A model generated the notes under the pieces. It searched no databases. It had not been told where the DNA came from and saw nothing but the letters and a program-made list of their open reading frames with translations. A stretch of DNA of 64,000 bases, taken from positions 1 to 64,000 of the forward strand of contig NZ_KB894377.1 of the NCBI RefSeq assembly GCF_000374425.1. Direction: 5' to 3'. The stretch's first letter is position 1. Every line of letters starts with the position of its first letter. Of the stretch, positions 30,662-40,348 are shown in pieces. The DNA is from Acinetobacter tjernbergiae DSM 14971 = CIP 107465. GTDB taxonomy: Bacteria > Pseudomonadota > Gammaproteobacteria > Pseudomonadales > Moraxellaceae. The position numbers and the translations under genes were made by a program.

Positions 30662-31321
30662 ATGCGGATTTTATTGGCGGAAGATGATGTTTCTCAGGCA
30701 GAAAGTCTTAAAGACTGGCTAGAAATGGATGGTTATAGTGTTGATTGGGTCGAGCGTGGTGATCATGCGATTTTAGCAATAGAACAGCACCAATATGATT
30801 GTATCTTGTTAGATCGTGGTTTACCTCATGCCTCTGGTGACGAAATTCTTAAAATAATACGTCGTCAGAATACCAAAACCCCCGTCATTTTTATTACGGC
30901 TAAAGACCATATTCATGATCGGGTTGGAGGCTTGGACTTAGGTGCAAACGATTATTTAGTGAAGCCATTCAACTTAGAAGAATTATCGGCGCGAGTTCGT
31001 TCACAGTTACGTCAGCATCAAGCACAAGTTGGACAGTATTTGAGTTTTTCAGATTTACAACTCGATCCACAAGCGAAAACCTTGACCAAAGCAGGGCAGT
31101 TGATCAACCTCACTGCCAAAGAGTTTCAAATTCTGCATAAACTGATGCAAAAGCCCGATCATATTTTGACACGCGAGCAACTTGAAGAGTCACTGTATGC
31201 GTGGGGTGATGAAATTGAAAGCAATGCGATTGAAGTTTTTATCTATCAAATTCGCAAAAAAATTGGTGGACAATACATCAAAACGATTCGTGGTTTAGGT
31301 TATCGAATGCATCAGGAATAA
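30662..31321 (+). CDS. qseB: OmpR-family response regulator, QseB-like
   Basis: A 219-residue regulator. The receiver domain has the acidic pair E7/D8/D9, the phosphorylated D51 (CILLDRGLP), the T/K switch residues in FITAKDHIHDR and LVKPFNLEEL. The C-terminal winged helix (LTAKEFQILHKLMQKPDHILTR ... SNAIEVFIYQIRKKI) binds DNA. It is 4 nt upstream of the kinase gene. The ygiW-qseB-qseC order is the reason for the QseB name; PmrA-like regulators are similar, so the signal is uncertain. Confidence 0.85.
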   Translation: MRILLAEDDVSQAESLKDWLEMDGYSVDWVERGDHAILAIEQHQYDCILLDRGLPHASGDEILKIIRRQNTKTPVIFITAKDHIHDRVGGLDLGANDYLVKPFNLEELSARVRSQLRQHQAQVGQYLSFSDLQLDPQAKTLTKAGQLINLTAKEFQILHKLMQKPDHILTREQLEESLYAWGDEIESNAIEVFIYQIRKKIGGQYIKTIRGLGYRMHQE

Positions 31322-31325
31322 CATC

Positions 31326-32660
31326 ATGAAAGTCGTGTCATTACAGAGCAAACTGGTAAAGACCTCGTTGATGAGTTCAATCGTTGCAGGTTGTATTGCA
31401 TTACTTTTATTCGTGCTGATTTCAATATATCAAACCATGCAAGTACAAGATCAAATCATGGATGAGATTTCTGATATGTTGCTGATCGCCGACTTAACCA
31501 AAACATCTGGGCATCAGATAGATGAATTAAGTGATCAGTTTGATATTCAATACCGTTTGAGCAATCAACAACAGATATTAACGCAGTCAGAAGATTTTCA
31601 GCTTGATCAATCGTATTACAAGCTCATCTTTAAAACTGCTGATCATTATGGCTTAATTTGGCAGGATCATAAATTATGGCGAAGTTATACAATCGATGAG
31701 GCAGATTCACAATTGCAAGTCATGCTATTGCAACCATTGGATGAGCGATTTGATGAGTTAATGCATAGTTTTCTGAGCTATTTATTTATCCTATTGATGG
31801 TCTGGCTATTACAGTGGATCATTGTACATTTCTTGATTAAGCGTCAATTTAAAGTAATTCATCAACTAGCAGCAAAAATATCAGCAAAAAGTGCAGACGA
31901 TCTAAGTCCCATTCAATCGAGTGAGGTTGAACTGAAAGAGTTACAACCGATGCTAAGGCAGCTCAATCATTTATTGCATCGTTTAGATCAATCTTTACAG
32001 GCGGAGCAACGCTTTACGGCTGATGCTTCACATGAGCTACGTTCTCCTTTGTCTGCTATTCAAATGCGTTTACAGCTTTTACAGCGTAAATATCCTGAGC
32101 GTGCAGCAGATTTTACGCAAATGCAGCAAGATGTGAGTCGAGGGATTCAGATACTAGAAAACCTACTTTTATTGGCACGTTTAGACCCAGAGCATGCTGG
32201 AAGCTTACCTAAAACACAGGTTAATTTGCATATCGTGATTGATGAAGCTGTACAGGCTTTGCATTTATTTGCAAATCAAAAATCGATTCAATTCCATTTA
32301 CAGTCTATGACAGATGAGAATCACACGACTCTTGCCAACCAACAGTTAATTTTTACCTGCATCCGTAATATTATCGACAATGCAATTCGTTATACGCCAG
32401 AACATGGGCATGTCTATATTACTTTAATACAGCAACAGGACTTGGAGCTTATCTTTGAAAATGAAGGGCATGGGTTAAATGAAGCCGTGTTTGAACGGCT
32501 TGGAGAACGTTTTTATCGTGCTTTAGGCACAAAAACGCAAGGCTCAGGTTTAGGGTTGTCAATTTGTACAAAAATCATCGAATTGCATCATGGGGAGATC
32601 ACGTTTGAGCAATCTCAGTACGGCGGTCTAAGTGTGAGGATTCGACTGGCATTGACTTAA
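31326..32660 (+). CDS. qseC: Sensor histidine kinase, QseC-like
   Basis: A 444-residue inner-membrane kinase. TM1 is at about 14-36, TM2 at about 148-168, with a small periplasmic sensor between. The H-box FTADASHELRSPLSAIQ places the phosphorylated His at 236. The N-box (IRNIIDNAIRYTPEHG) and G-box (GSGLGLSIC) of the ATPase domain follow. It pairs with the response regulator just upstream. The periplasmic domain is short and divergent from E. coli QseC, so catecholamine sensing should not be assumed. Confidence 0.85.
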   Translation: MKVVSLQSKLVKTSLMSSIVAGCIALLLFVLISIYQTMQVQDQIMDEISDMLLIADLTKTSGHQIDELSDQFDIQYRLSNQQQILTQSEDFQLDQSYYKLIFKTADHYGLIWQDHKLWRSYTIDEADSQLQVMLLQPLDERFDELMHSFLSYLFILLMVWLLQWIIVHFLIKRQFKVIHQLAAKISAKSADDLSPIQSSEVELKELQPMLRQLNHLLHRLDQSLQAEQRFTADASHELRSPLSAIQMRLQLLQRKYPERAADFTQMQQDVSRGIQILENLLLLARLDPEHAGSLPKTQVNLHIVIDEAVQALHLFANQKSIQFHLQSMTDENHTTLANQQLIFTCIRNIIDNAIRYTPEHGHVYITLIQQQDLELIFENEGHGLNEAVFERLGERFYRALGTKTQGSGLGLSICTKIIELHHGEITFEQSQYGGLSVRIRLALT

Positions 32661-32736
32661 TTTGAGAAAATAAAAAAAGCAGTATGCGCTGACAGACTGC
32701 TATTCCCACGTTTATTATTATGCGGTTGTTATTATA

Positions 32737-32907
32737 TTACTTCGTTAAAATCAGGCGATTATTACGAGTTAAGCGTAGACGATATTCTTCGCCGGCATGC
32801 ATAATGCGGATTTCTCGACCTAAAGCAAAAAGGTTATTGGAATGCAGCATTGGTAACGATTGAGCTGCGTCTGTACTGCGAGTAAATAAGTTGAATGGTG
32901 CGTTCAT
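32737..32907 (-). CDS. hemP: Hemin uptake protein HemP
   Basis: A 56-residue small gene. The C-terminal half REIRIMHAGEEYRLRLTRNN-RLILTK is the conserved HemP/HmuP pattern. HmuP acts as an activator of hemin receptor expression in several proteobacteria. The ATG at 32905-32907 follows GGAG, and a strong Fur box lies 33 bp upstream. No heme receptor gene is adjacent; the gene stands alone between qseC and a divergently placed Nudix gene. Confidence 0.85.
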   Translation of the reverse strand: MNAPFNLFTRSTDAAQSLPMLHSNNLFALGREIRIMHAGEEYRLRLTRNNRLILTK

Positions 32908-32939
32908 TTGTTATGCTCCGTGGTGTGCTTTTTAATATT

Positions 32940-32958
32940 TTAAATGATAATCATTATC
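32940..32958 (-). promoter_or_regulatory. Fur box controlling hemP
   Basis: ATGATAATCATTATC at the core matches 16 of 19 positions of the Fur consensus. It sits just upstream of hemP on the minus strand and predicts iron-repressed expression. Confidence 0.85.
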
Positions 32959-33084
32959 GAATAGGCCTGTCAACGTAAATTTTAAGAATTTACAAAATCA
33001 TTTATTAATTTTGTTTTTTGTCATGTGAATTACTTGGCAAACTACTTAGAATTGTTATGAAAAGATGTGAGATTTTAGACTGTT

Positions 33085-33996
33085 ATGGCAAAAGCTATAG
33101 TTGATGTTGCAATCGCAATTTTATTACATAAGTCCAAAGTATTGGTGGGGTGGCGACAAGCAAATCAACATCAAGGCAATAAACATGAATTTCCAGGGGG
33201 GAAAGTTGAGCAGGGTGAAACACCTGAACAAGCCTGCCGTAGAGAGATTTATGAAGAAGTTGGTATTGGTCTAAAAGATTGGCATATGTTTGATATGATT
33301 CAGCATGAATATGATGACATTATTGTCAATTTGCATTTATTTCATGCCTATGTACCTGATGAATTACTTAATCAAATTCATCAGCCTTGGGCTTGGTATG
33401 ATCGTGATCAACTCGCTCGCTTAAATTTTCCTAAGGCGAATACTGTGATTCTGCAACGTTTAATCTGGTCTCATTTGATCAAGATTAATGATCGAATTGC
33501 TGCTTTACCCCAAAGTAATGCCCAATTGTATTGGCGTGTGCAAACAGGTGAAATCGAGAAAATTGAACAGCAGTTGAGGACTTTAAATGATGTTCAGCGA
33601 CAAAAATTGATACTCAATATTGATCTTTGGCGAGAGCTTAATACAGAATTACAAGCCAAAATTGATACGATTCATCTTAAACAGTCCCAATTAATGGGGT
33701 TGAACAAAGGTGAATTAGTCATCGGGAAACGTTTTATTGCAGCGTGCCATGATGCGGTTTCACTACAACATGCACATCATATTGGCTGTGATGCGGTATT
33801 TTTAAGCCCTGTTAATTCGACTGAAACGCATCCGAATGCAAAAGTTTTAGGGTGGGATGATTTTGCTGAGTTAGCAAAGGATAGTGATATCCCAGTCTTT
33901 GCTTTAGGTGGTGTTGCACCTGAAAATTTAGAGCAAGCCCAAAAACATCATGCTTATGGGCTTGCGGGAATCCGTCAATTTAGTTCAATTAATTGA
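33085..33996 (+). CDS. Nudix (MutT-like) hydrolase fused to a ThiE/TenI-like domain
   Basis: A 303-residue two-domain protein. Residues 1-135 form a MutT-type Nudix hydrolase with the Nudix box at 39-61 (GGKVEQGETPEQACRREIYEEVG), expected to hydrolyse 8-oxo-dGTP. Residues about 160-303 resemble thiamine-phosphate synthase/TenI (GKRFIAACHDAVSLQHAHHIGCDAV, FLSPVNSTETHPNAKVLGW, VFALGGVAPENL). This fusion is common in gammaproteobacteria. The ThiE-like part lacks an obvious full thiamine-synthase active site, so its reaction is unknown. Confidence 0.88.
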   Translation: MAKAIVDVAIAILLHKSKVLVGWRQANQHQGNKHEFPGGKVEQGETPEQACRREIYEEVGIGLKDWHMFDMIQHEYDDIIVNLHLFHAYVPDELLNQIHQPWAWYDRDQLARLNFPKANTVILQRLIWSHLIKINDRIAALPQSNAQLYWRVQTGEIEKIEQQLRTLNDVQRQKLILNIDLWRELNTELQAKIDTIHLKQSQLMGLNKGELVIGKRFIAACHDAVSLQHAHHIGCDAVFLSPVNSTETHPNAKVLGWDDFAELAKDSDIPVFALGGVAPENLEQAQKHHAYGLAGIRQFSSIN

Positions 33997-34001
33997 TTCT
34001 T

Positions 34002-34574
34002 TTACAGTGCTTGAATGGCTTTTTTAGCTTCTTGGGCTTTTACTGGGTGATTACGTGCTTCGCTTGCTCGGAGCACAATAAACCAAAGTTGTTTTTTCAT
34101 TGAGTTACTTTGCGCATAGCTTAAACCTCGACGTGCCAAAGCTTCCGCATTTGCATATTGTTTGCGTTGGTCTGCAATCAATGCTAAATACAAATAAGTT
34201 TCGGTCGCTTGGGGAGCAATACGTTGAGCTTGAAGCGCATAACGTTCTGCTTCAGCAAGTTGCTGCTGTTTATAAGCCACTTGGGTTTTTTGCATCAACG
34301 TTCGAAAAGCAGGAAGTTGGCTGCCATCATTGAACTTTTGCTGAACTTTTTGTTCAGGCACAACCACAGGTACATTTTGGCGCTTTATTTCCTTTTGCTC
34401 ATACGGCGTAATTTTTACATTCGACGCTAGCGGAGCAGTTTTCTTTTTCTGCGTGTTCGTCATGGTTGGTGGTTCACCTAATTTGATGACCACTTTTTTA
34501 TTTTTTGGCGGAGGAGCCGAAGTACAACCTGCGAGCAGCAATACTCCAACTACAATCGTTGTTTTCTTAATCAT
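34002..34574 (-). CDS. TPR-containing lipoprotein downstream of PBP1b
   Basis: About 190 residues from ATG 34574. The lipobox is LLLAGC-TSAPPP near residue 18. After a Pro/Lys-rich linker comes a TPR-like helical region (AEALARRGLSYAQSNSMKKQLWF and similar pairs). It is 19 nt downstream of mrcB on the same strand, so it probably works with PBP1b, perhaps as an outer-membrane lipoprotein activator analogous to LpoB/LpoP. That role is inferred from position and TPR content only. Confidence 0.75.
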   Translation of the reverse strand: MIKKTTIVVGVLLLAGCTSAPPPKNKKVVIKLGEPPTMTNTQKKKTAPLASNVKITPYEQKEIKRQNVPVVVPEQKVQQKFNDGSQLPAFRTLMQKTQVAYKQQQLAEAERYALQAQRIAPQATETYLYLALIADQRKQYANAEALARRGLSYAQSNSMKKQLWFIVLRASEARNHPVKAQEAKKAIQAL

Positions 34575-34593
34575 GTCCAATCATCCTTGTAAC

Positions 34594-37002
34594 TTAATTC
34601 TCACCACTATAACTACCGCTAGAAATCACACGTGTTGAGTTATGATTGGATAAATCGGTGTCCATTTGGTTTTCACTTTCTCTAATATAATTGGTGTTAC
34701 TGTCATTATGTACATCACCTTGAGTCCCTTCTGCTGATGGAAGAGTGGTTGGTTCAACTTCATAATGAGATTGACCACATAGGGTCGCACGACGAGGCAC
34801 AGTTTGTCGAAGCAGAGGGATGTACATCGCGCCATCACAACCTTGAGCAGATAGGTCACCAGTTGCACTGTCAATCCATTGCCATTCCACATTGTCTGTT
34901 TGACGCAGGTTAACAGGTTGTTGGCGTAGTTGTTTCATGACATTGGTCCATACAGGCAATGCACCTGAAGAACCTGTTAACCCAGTCACTTTATTATCAT
35001 CGAGACCTAACCAAACAACCGCCACATGATTACCTGAGTAACCTGCAAACCATGAGTCACGTGTATCATTAGTTGTGCCTGATTTACCAGCTAAATTCAA
35101 ATTTTCAGGCAAGCTGCTATAAGCCGATCGACCTGTACCAGAACGCATAACTTGCTGTAGACCATAATTCAAAATATAGGCAGCAGCAGGGTCAATGGTT
35201 TGTTGAACATTTAAACTGTAGCGTTCGAGTAAATGTCCTTGCGCATCAACCACGGTGCGAATAGAGCGAGGAGGATATTTAAAGCCGCCAGTTGCAAAGT
35301 TGCCATATATGCTCAGCACTTCCATTGGGGACATATTCACTGCACCCAGATAAATAGATGGGTAAGCAGGAATACTGGAACTGACACCAAATTGCTTTAA
35401 TTTATTAGAAAATGCAGATAGTCCAAATTCATTCGCCAAGCGTACAGTTGACAGGTTGTATGAGTTTGCCAAGGCTTGTTGCATTGGAACAACGCCATGT
35501 TCACCACCGCTATAGTTCTTAGGTGTCCAGTTCTTATCACCATCAATAGGAATATTCACAGCACTATCTTCAATCGGACTTGCCCATGTATAACGACCTG
35601 ATTCAATTGCATTTAAATAAATGACGGGTTTCAATAATGAACCGACTTGACGTTTAGCATCCAAAGTACGGTTAAAGCCTGTAAAGTCTTGGGTTGAACC
35701 CACAGCAGCAACCAATTCACCATTTTCAGGATGGGCAACAAGCACAGCACCTTGTAAGTTTTTCAAACGTGCTGGATTCGCTTTTGCTAAACGTTCAACA
35801 GAATCTTTAAAAGCATTTTGCACTTGAGTTTGTGCAATCGGATCAAGTGTTGTAAAGATTTTTAAACCTTGATTGGTAATATCACTTTCTTGATATTCTG
35901 TGCGTAATTGACGACGGACGATATCAAGAAAATCAGGGAATTTTGCAGGCCCTAAAGTTGGTTTACTAATAATATTTAAAGGACGCGAAATTTCATCTTG
36001 ATATTCAGCTTCGCTTAAATAGCCCATCACCATCATATTATTCAATACAACATCGCGACGTTTTTTTGCGGCTTCAGGGTTTCGCCAAGGGTTATATAAG
36101 GATGGGCCTTGCACTAAACCAACTAGAAATGCTTGTTGTGAGATGTTTAGTTCACTTAATGGCAAGCCAAAATAGAATTGTGAAGCGAGACCATAGCCAT
36201 TAATTGAGTAACTGCCATTTTGACCTAAGTTCACTTCATTTAAGTAGGCTTCTAAAATTTCATCTTTGCTGTAATGCAATTCAATCAATAAAGCCATCAG
36301 TGCTTCATTGACTTTACGTTTCAGTGTTTTTTCTGGTGAAAGATAGAAGTTTTTAACCAACTGTTGCGTTAATGTTGAACCACCTTGGCGTCGACCACCC
36401 GTTGCGTTACTGACCAAAGCACGCGCGGTACCACGAATTGAAATTCCATGATGGTGATAGAAATTACGATCTTCGGTAGAAATAAGTGCTTCAATCAGTG
36501 TTTTCGGCACTTTATTCAGTTTAATGAGTACACGGTCTTCATTATGCTGTGGATAGATGCCACCAATTAATAAGGGTTCTAAACGTGCAATCCCTGTGCT
36601 AGATGGTTTGGTTGAACGTATTTCACCCACTTGACCCTCAACAAAAGCGAGCTCAAGTACTTGTTCAGGCTCATTGCTATCACCATAGTCAAAACCACGT
36701 GTATGTACATACATTTGGTTACCTTGAACGATGTAGCTTCCTGATTTGTCATAGTTTGCTGTATTTTTATAACCCAATAGTTTTAATTCTTGAATAAAAT
36801 TATCTTGGGTAATTGGTGCATTTGCATAGATTTCTAATGGACGAGCAAATACCTTGGCAGGAATATCCCAACGCTGACCCTCAAATTTATTACGAATAAT
36901 ATTATCCAAGCGGATCAGATAGATACTAAAGGCAATAAAAACCCCAATCACTAAAATTGAAAAAATTAGTGCTAGAAAACCAATACCACGTTCACACTTC
37001 AT
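34594..37002 (-). CDS. mrcB: Bifunctional penicillin-binding protein 1B
   Basis: An 802-residue class A PBP. Cytoplasmic tail, one TM helix (about 9-30), a UB2H-like domain (50-135), then the GT51 transglycosylase with catalytic E177 (STEDRNFYHHHGI) and RQGGSTLTQQLVKN. The transpeptidase has S455 (SLLKP), SYN and K640 (KSGTT). The C-terminus is a Ser/Asn/Thr-rich tail. It polymerises and cross-links peptidoglycan and is a beta-lactam target. It forms an operon with the TPR lipoprotein gene. Confidence 0.95.
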   Translation of the reverse strand: MKCERGIGFLALIFSILVIGVFIAFSIYLIRLDNIIRNKFEGQRWDIPAKVFARPLEIYANAPITQDNFIQELKLLGYKNTANYDKSGSYIVQGNQMYVHTRGFDYGDSNEPEQVLELAFVEGQVGEIRSTKPSSTGIARLEPLLIGGIYPQHNEDRVLIKLNKVPKTLIEALISTEDRNFYHHHGISIRGTARALVSNATGGRRQGGSTLTQQLVKNFYLSPEKTLKRKVNEALMALLIELHYSKDEILEAYLNEVNLGQNGSYSINGYGLASQFYFGLPLSELNISQQAFLVGLVQGPSLYNPWRNPEAAKKRRDVVLNNMMVMGYLSEAEYQDEISRPLNIISKPTLGPAKFPDFLDIVRRQLRTEYQESDITNQGLKIFTTLDPIAQTQVQNAFKDSVERLAKANPARLKNLQGAVLVAHPENGELVAAVGSTQDFTGFNRTLDAKRQVGSLLKPVIYLNAIESGRYTWASPIEDSAVNIPIDGDKNWTPKNYSGGEHGVVPMQQALANSYNLSTVRLANEFGLSAFSNKLKQFGVSSSIPAYPSIYLGAVNMSPMEVLSIYGNFATGGFKYPPRSIRTVVDAQGHLLERYSLNVQQTIDPAAAYILNYGLQQVMRSGTGRSAYSSLPENLNLAGKSGTTNDTRDSWFAGYSGNHVAVVWLGLDDNKVTGLTGSSGALPVWTNVMKQLRQQPVNLRQTDNVEWQWIDSATGDLSAQGCDGAMYIPLLRQTVPRRATLCGQSHYEVEPTTLPSAEGTQGDVHNDSNTNYIRESENQMDTDLSNHNSTRVISSGSYSGEN

Positions 37003-37234
37003 AGATTTGAGTTAAACCGAAACAATGTGGGTAATGATGCGATAGCTTATTAGCAATTTGCAATCATAAAACTGTGAATAAATAGCAACATGCAATAAAA
37101 AAATTAAGCATGTGTTGACATTAAACGTGTAAAAAAACAACAAATAGACATTTTTATACTTTTTAATCAATCATCAACGAAAATTTGATTGTTAGTGATA
37201 TGATATCAGCAATCGCGACGTAGCTGAGTTATTC

Positions 37235-38143
37235 GTGCAAATTTCACATAAATCCTTTCGAAATATTGGTCTAATCGGACGACCAGATAAATATTCTGTA
37301 GTAGAAACGTTATGTTTAATTCATGATCATTTGATCACTTTAGGCCTAAATCCCGTTTTTGATCAGGAAACAGCAAAGCTCGTACCTTATAGCTATGGGC
37401 AGACTGTGAGCCGCAATTTACTCGGTGAAGTAGTCGATTTGGTGATCGTTGTTGGTGGTGATGGTTCATTACTTCATGCTGCCCGTGCTTTGGTGAGATA
37501 TAACACGCCAGTGATCGGAATTAACCGTGGTCGACTTGGTTTTTTAACCGACATTAAGCCTGCTGAAGCCATTTTCAAACTGGATCAGGTACTACAAGGT
37601 CAATTTCAACTCGATCGACGTTTCTTGTTGGAAATGGAAGTTCGTACCAATAATGAAACCATTTATGATGCAATTGCCTTAAATGATGTGGTGTTACACT
37701 CAGGTAAATCGGTTCATATGATCGATTTTGAGCTGAGTATTGATGGGCAATACGTTTATCGCCAGCACAGTGATGGTTTAATTGTATCGACGCCAACAGG
37801 CTCGACCGCTTATTCACTATCAGGTGGTGGACCAATTTTGCATCCAAGTATGGATGCGATCGCATTGGTGCCGATGCATCCACATACTTTGTCATCTCGC
37901 CCAATCGTTGTAGGTGGGCAAAGTGAGATTAATATTACCATCCGTGAAAATCGTGTTTTGCCGATGGTGAGTGCCGATGGTCAACATAGTGTTGCATTAA
38001 ATGTCGGTGACACTGTGCATATTCGCAAACATCCGTTTAAACTAAGCTTATTACATCCACCTGGCTATGACTTCTATATGGCATGTCGTACCAAACTGGG
38101 GTGGAATCAAGATTTTGAATCTTTTCAACAGGATGACTCATGA
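37235..38143 (+). CDS. nadK: NAD kinase
   Basis: A 302-residue ATP-NAD kinase, starting with GTG. GGDGSLLHAAR at 74-84 is the NAD/ATP-binding motif; GINRGRLGFLTD, LNDVVLHSG, and the STPTGSTAYSLSGGGPI loop follow. It makes NADP+ and is essential in most bacteria. The next gene overlaps its stop by 4 nt (ATGA), so translation is coupled. It diverges from mrcB across about 230 bp. Confidence 0.95.
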   Translation: MQISHKSFRNIGLIGRPDKYSVVETLCLIHDHLITLGLNPVFDQETAKLVPYSYGQTVSRNLLGEVVDLVIVVGGDGSLLHAARALVRYNTPVIGINRGRLGFLTDIKPAEAIFKLDQVLQGQFQLDRRFLLEMEVRTNNETIYDAIALNDVVLHSGKSVHMIDFELSIDGQYVYRQHSDGLIVSTPTGSTAYSLSGGGPILHPSMDAIALVPMHPHTLSSRPIVVGGQSEINITIRENRVLPMVSADGQHSVALNVGDTVHIRKHPFKLSLLHPPGYDFYMACRTKLGWNQDFESFQQDDS

Positions 38144-38412
38144 ATATTGAACAAATGCTCGCTATTTTAAATCCTGAAATTGTTGAGCGTCTTCGGACTG
38201 CTGTTGAAATTGGTAAATGGCCAAATGGTATTGCATTGACCAAAGAGCAACGTGAAACATGTATGCAGGCTGTGTATGCGTGGGAAATGGAACACTTACC
38301 AAAAGAACAGCGTAGTGGTTATATCGACCGTGGTACTAAAGAAGAAGGTGAGGAATGTGATGATGATCATCACAAAAATGAGCCTGAATTTAAGCCGATT
38401 CGGTTTGTTTAA
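38140..38412 (+). CDS. yeaC: DUF1315 (YeaC-type) protein
   Basis: A 90-residue small cytoplasmic protein with the YeaC/DUF1315 pattern: LNPEIVERLRTAVEIGKWPNG near the N-terminus and QAVYAWEMEHLPKEQRSGYI in the middle, then an acidic His-containing tail. Function is unknown. Overlaps nadK by 4 nt and is closed by a terminator, so nadK-yeaC form an operon. Confidence 0.85.
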   Translation: MNIEQMLAILNPEIVERLRTAVEIGKWPNGIALTKEQRETCMQAVYAWEMEHLPKEQRSGYIDRGTKEEGEECDDDHHKNEPEFKPIRFV

Positions 38413-38430
38413 TTAATACAAGTGTTATTT

Positions 38431-38463
38431 AAAGCGATGATTTTAATAAAGTCATCGCTTTTT
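38431..38463 (+). terminator. Intrinsic terminator of nadK-yeaC
   Basis: AAAGCGATGA and TCATCGCTTT pair, with an 11-nt loop and following T residues. Confidence 0.85.
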
Positions 38464-38582
38464 GCTTTCAGAGTTATATCTAATTCAATAGTTGTATGAT
38501 TTGCAATATTAACTTAATAGATTTTTATAAATTAGCGGTGAGCTAGTTCGGCATTTCACTGCACAGTCGTGAGATGAGTAGA

Positions 38583-38852
38583 TTAAACAAAATATCCTGC
38601 CTCTCTCATTTGCACCAAAATTGAGTCGTCAAATTGTTCATCAGATATTCCTCTAGCTGACTTAATACTTTTCCAGTGCCAAATTAAAGGTAGAGCTTTA
38701 CTATCTAAAAGACAGAATTCTTCAAGGAAAATAGAAGCCAAATCATGTTTATCTAATCCTGGATTAGTCGTTAGTATACGATTTAATACAACACTTGGTT
38801 TTTCGCCTTGCAAGATTAATTTCAATTGATTTATATCTTCAGAATGCGACAT
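38583..38852 (-). CDS. Hypothetical 89-residue protein
   Basis: An AT-rich small gene with a good GGGAGA ribosome site before ATG 38852. The protein is acidic and mostly helical; it includes ILTTNPGLDKHDLASIFLEEF and a C-terminal DDSILVQMREAGYF. I do not recognise a family. It stands alone between the nadK operon terminator and ybiB. Confidence 0.6.
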   Translation of the reverse strand: MSHSEDINQLKLILQGEKPSVVLNRILTTNPGLDKHDLASIFLEEFCLLDSKALPLIWHWKSIKSARGISDEQFDDSILVQMREAGYFV

Positions 38853-39039
38853 ATTTTATATCTCCCCATTCTCCTATTTATTCAACTTGTGTGCTATTTG
38901 ACCTATCTAGTAGTAGCTTTTTCTATAGATATGTCTTTTGATTTATCTAAAATTAAAATATGGTTCTAAAACAAACTTTTTGTTTTCTATTGAAAATAGT
39001 GAACCTTCACTTGTAAAAGAAACCATTTTATATTTCCTT

Positions 39040-39063
39040 GTTGCACTCTTTCTAGAGTGCAAC
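39040..39063. repeat. Perfect 10-bp inverted repeat
   Basis: GTTGCACTCT-TTCT-AGAGTGCAAC forms a perfect hairpin downstream of the ybiB-like gene. No T run follows on the minus strand, so it may be a weak terminator or mRNA 3' stabiliser. Confidence 0.5.
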
Positions 39064-39101
39064 ATCAAACAAGTTAAGACTTAGTATTTAAGTGACTATA
39101 T

Positions 39102-40100
39102 CTACTTAAAACGATTGTCCCAAAGCTCTTTCGCTTTATTCATCGCTTCCTCGTAACTTTCTACAGCACCCATCGTGTATAAAGCAATTCCCATCGTTTC
39201 AGTCACAGCCATTTCACCATATTCATGTGTTTGCTCACCAAGCCACACCGCTTTAAATACTGCAAGATCTAGTTCTTCTTCGATTGGACTACGGTCAGGT
39301 GTTAACTTTGGTAGTTCGTGTTCGTACAACTCACCATTTTTAATGCCACAAATTAAAGTCTTGGCATCAGGATTACGCTCGAACTCACCACCTTCACCTT
39401 TAATCACAGCACTATTTTGATAGTCTAAACGGAAAGCCGTTTGTTGATGTGAAGTACGGTAAGCAGGGTGGAAAATTGCTTGTAAGGTCGCTTTGGCATT
39501 AAATGGATTAATCAAACGAGCAAGGGTATGAATTGGAGAGCGTAAACCCATCACATTGCGGAGTGAAATCAAATCACTTAGAACAGGGGAAATAGCTTCA
39601 AGCGGAAGAAATGCAAAATTATGTTGATCAAGTTGTTCACGAACATCTTGCTCATTTTTACAAATAGAATAGCCTAAGTATTGAAGCACTTGTTCGGTAT
39701 AAACACGATTAATGGTATGACCCGATGCACCATGCATCGCAACCTTATAACCGTGATGAGCTAAGGTGAGTGCTGCTAACAAAAACCACGGATAATGTTT
39801 ACGTTTTCCTGCATATGACGACCAATCTAAGTCAACATCTAATGCTTCAAAATTGAGATGATCACGTGTAGCTTGTACAAACCCTGCAAGTTCATCGACA
39901 GATTCTTCTTTTACACGTAACAACATTAAAAAAGCACCAAGCTGAACATCAAGTACTTCATTTTTCAGAATCATACTAAACGCTTGGTAGGCTTCTTCAT
40001 AGCTTAGCGAGCGAGAGCCTGTTTTGCCTTTACCTAAAATACGAACATATTGAGCAAAGGGATGTTCTGCTGTTTGATAGATATTTCGTTTTGTATTCAT
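39102..40100 (-). CDS. ybiB: TrpD2/YbiB-type glycosyltransferase-family protein
   Basis: A 332-residue homologue of anthranilate phosphoribosyltransferase. The N-terminal helical domain includes GKGKTGSRSLSYEEAYQAFSMIL; the alpha/beta domain has KVAMHGASGHTINRV where TrpD has its PRPP loop. The SPIHTLARLINPF stretch is typical of the TrpD2/YbiB group. YbiB of E. coli binds nucleic acid rather than making phosphoribosyl anthranilate and is DNA-damage induced. No LexA-type site is obvious here. Single gene. Confidence 0.8.
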   Translation of the reverse strand: MNTKRNIYQTAEHPFAQYVRILGKGKTGSRSLSYEEAYQAFSMILKNEVLDVQLGAFLMLLRVKEESVDELAGFVQATRDHLNFEALDVDLDWSSYAGKRKHYPWFLLAALTLAHHGYKVAMHGASGHTINRVYTEQVLQYLGYSICKNEQDVREQLDQHNFAFLPLEAISPVLSDLISLRNVMGLRSPIHTLARLINPFNAKATLQAIFHPAYRTSHQQTAFRLDYQNSAVIKGEGGEFERNPDAKTLICGIKNGELYEHELPKLTPDRSPIEEELDLAVFKAVWLGEQTHEYGEMAVTETMGIALYTMGAVESYEEAMNKAKELWDNRFK

Positions 40101-40348
40101 TGTCGTGTAAAAATCATCGCGAAGAATAGAATTAATATGACATAAAAGCAGCGTGTTGAGCGTAAAAAATGAGGGAGGCTGTGTAATGATTAAGCAATTG
40201 TTTTGTCAGATGAATCGCTATAAATAAAATTATTGACCGAATCAGTCTAGTAATTTGATGCAAACGGAACATGACATTTTGTCTAAAAATCATTAGCATG
40301 GCTGCGATACAAATTTTTAAGAAAAATGAAAGCGAAAGGAAATTAAAG

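Noticed and set aside
34626..34892. 88-residue frame inside the 3' part of mrcB
   Set aside because: Same-strand alternative frame of a clear PBP1b gene.
37575..37904. 109-residue frame antisense to nadK
   Set aside because: Shadow of a well-supported gene; no independent signal.
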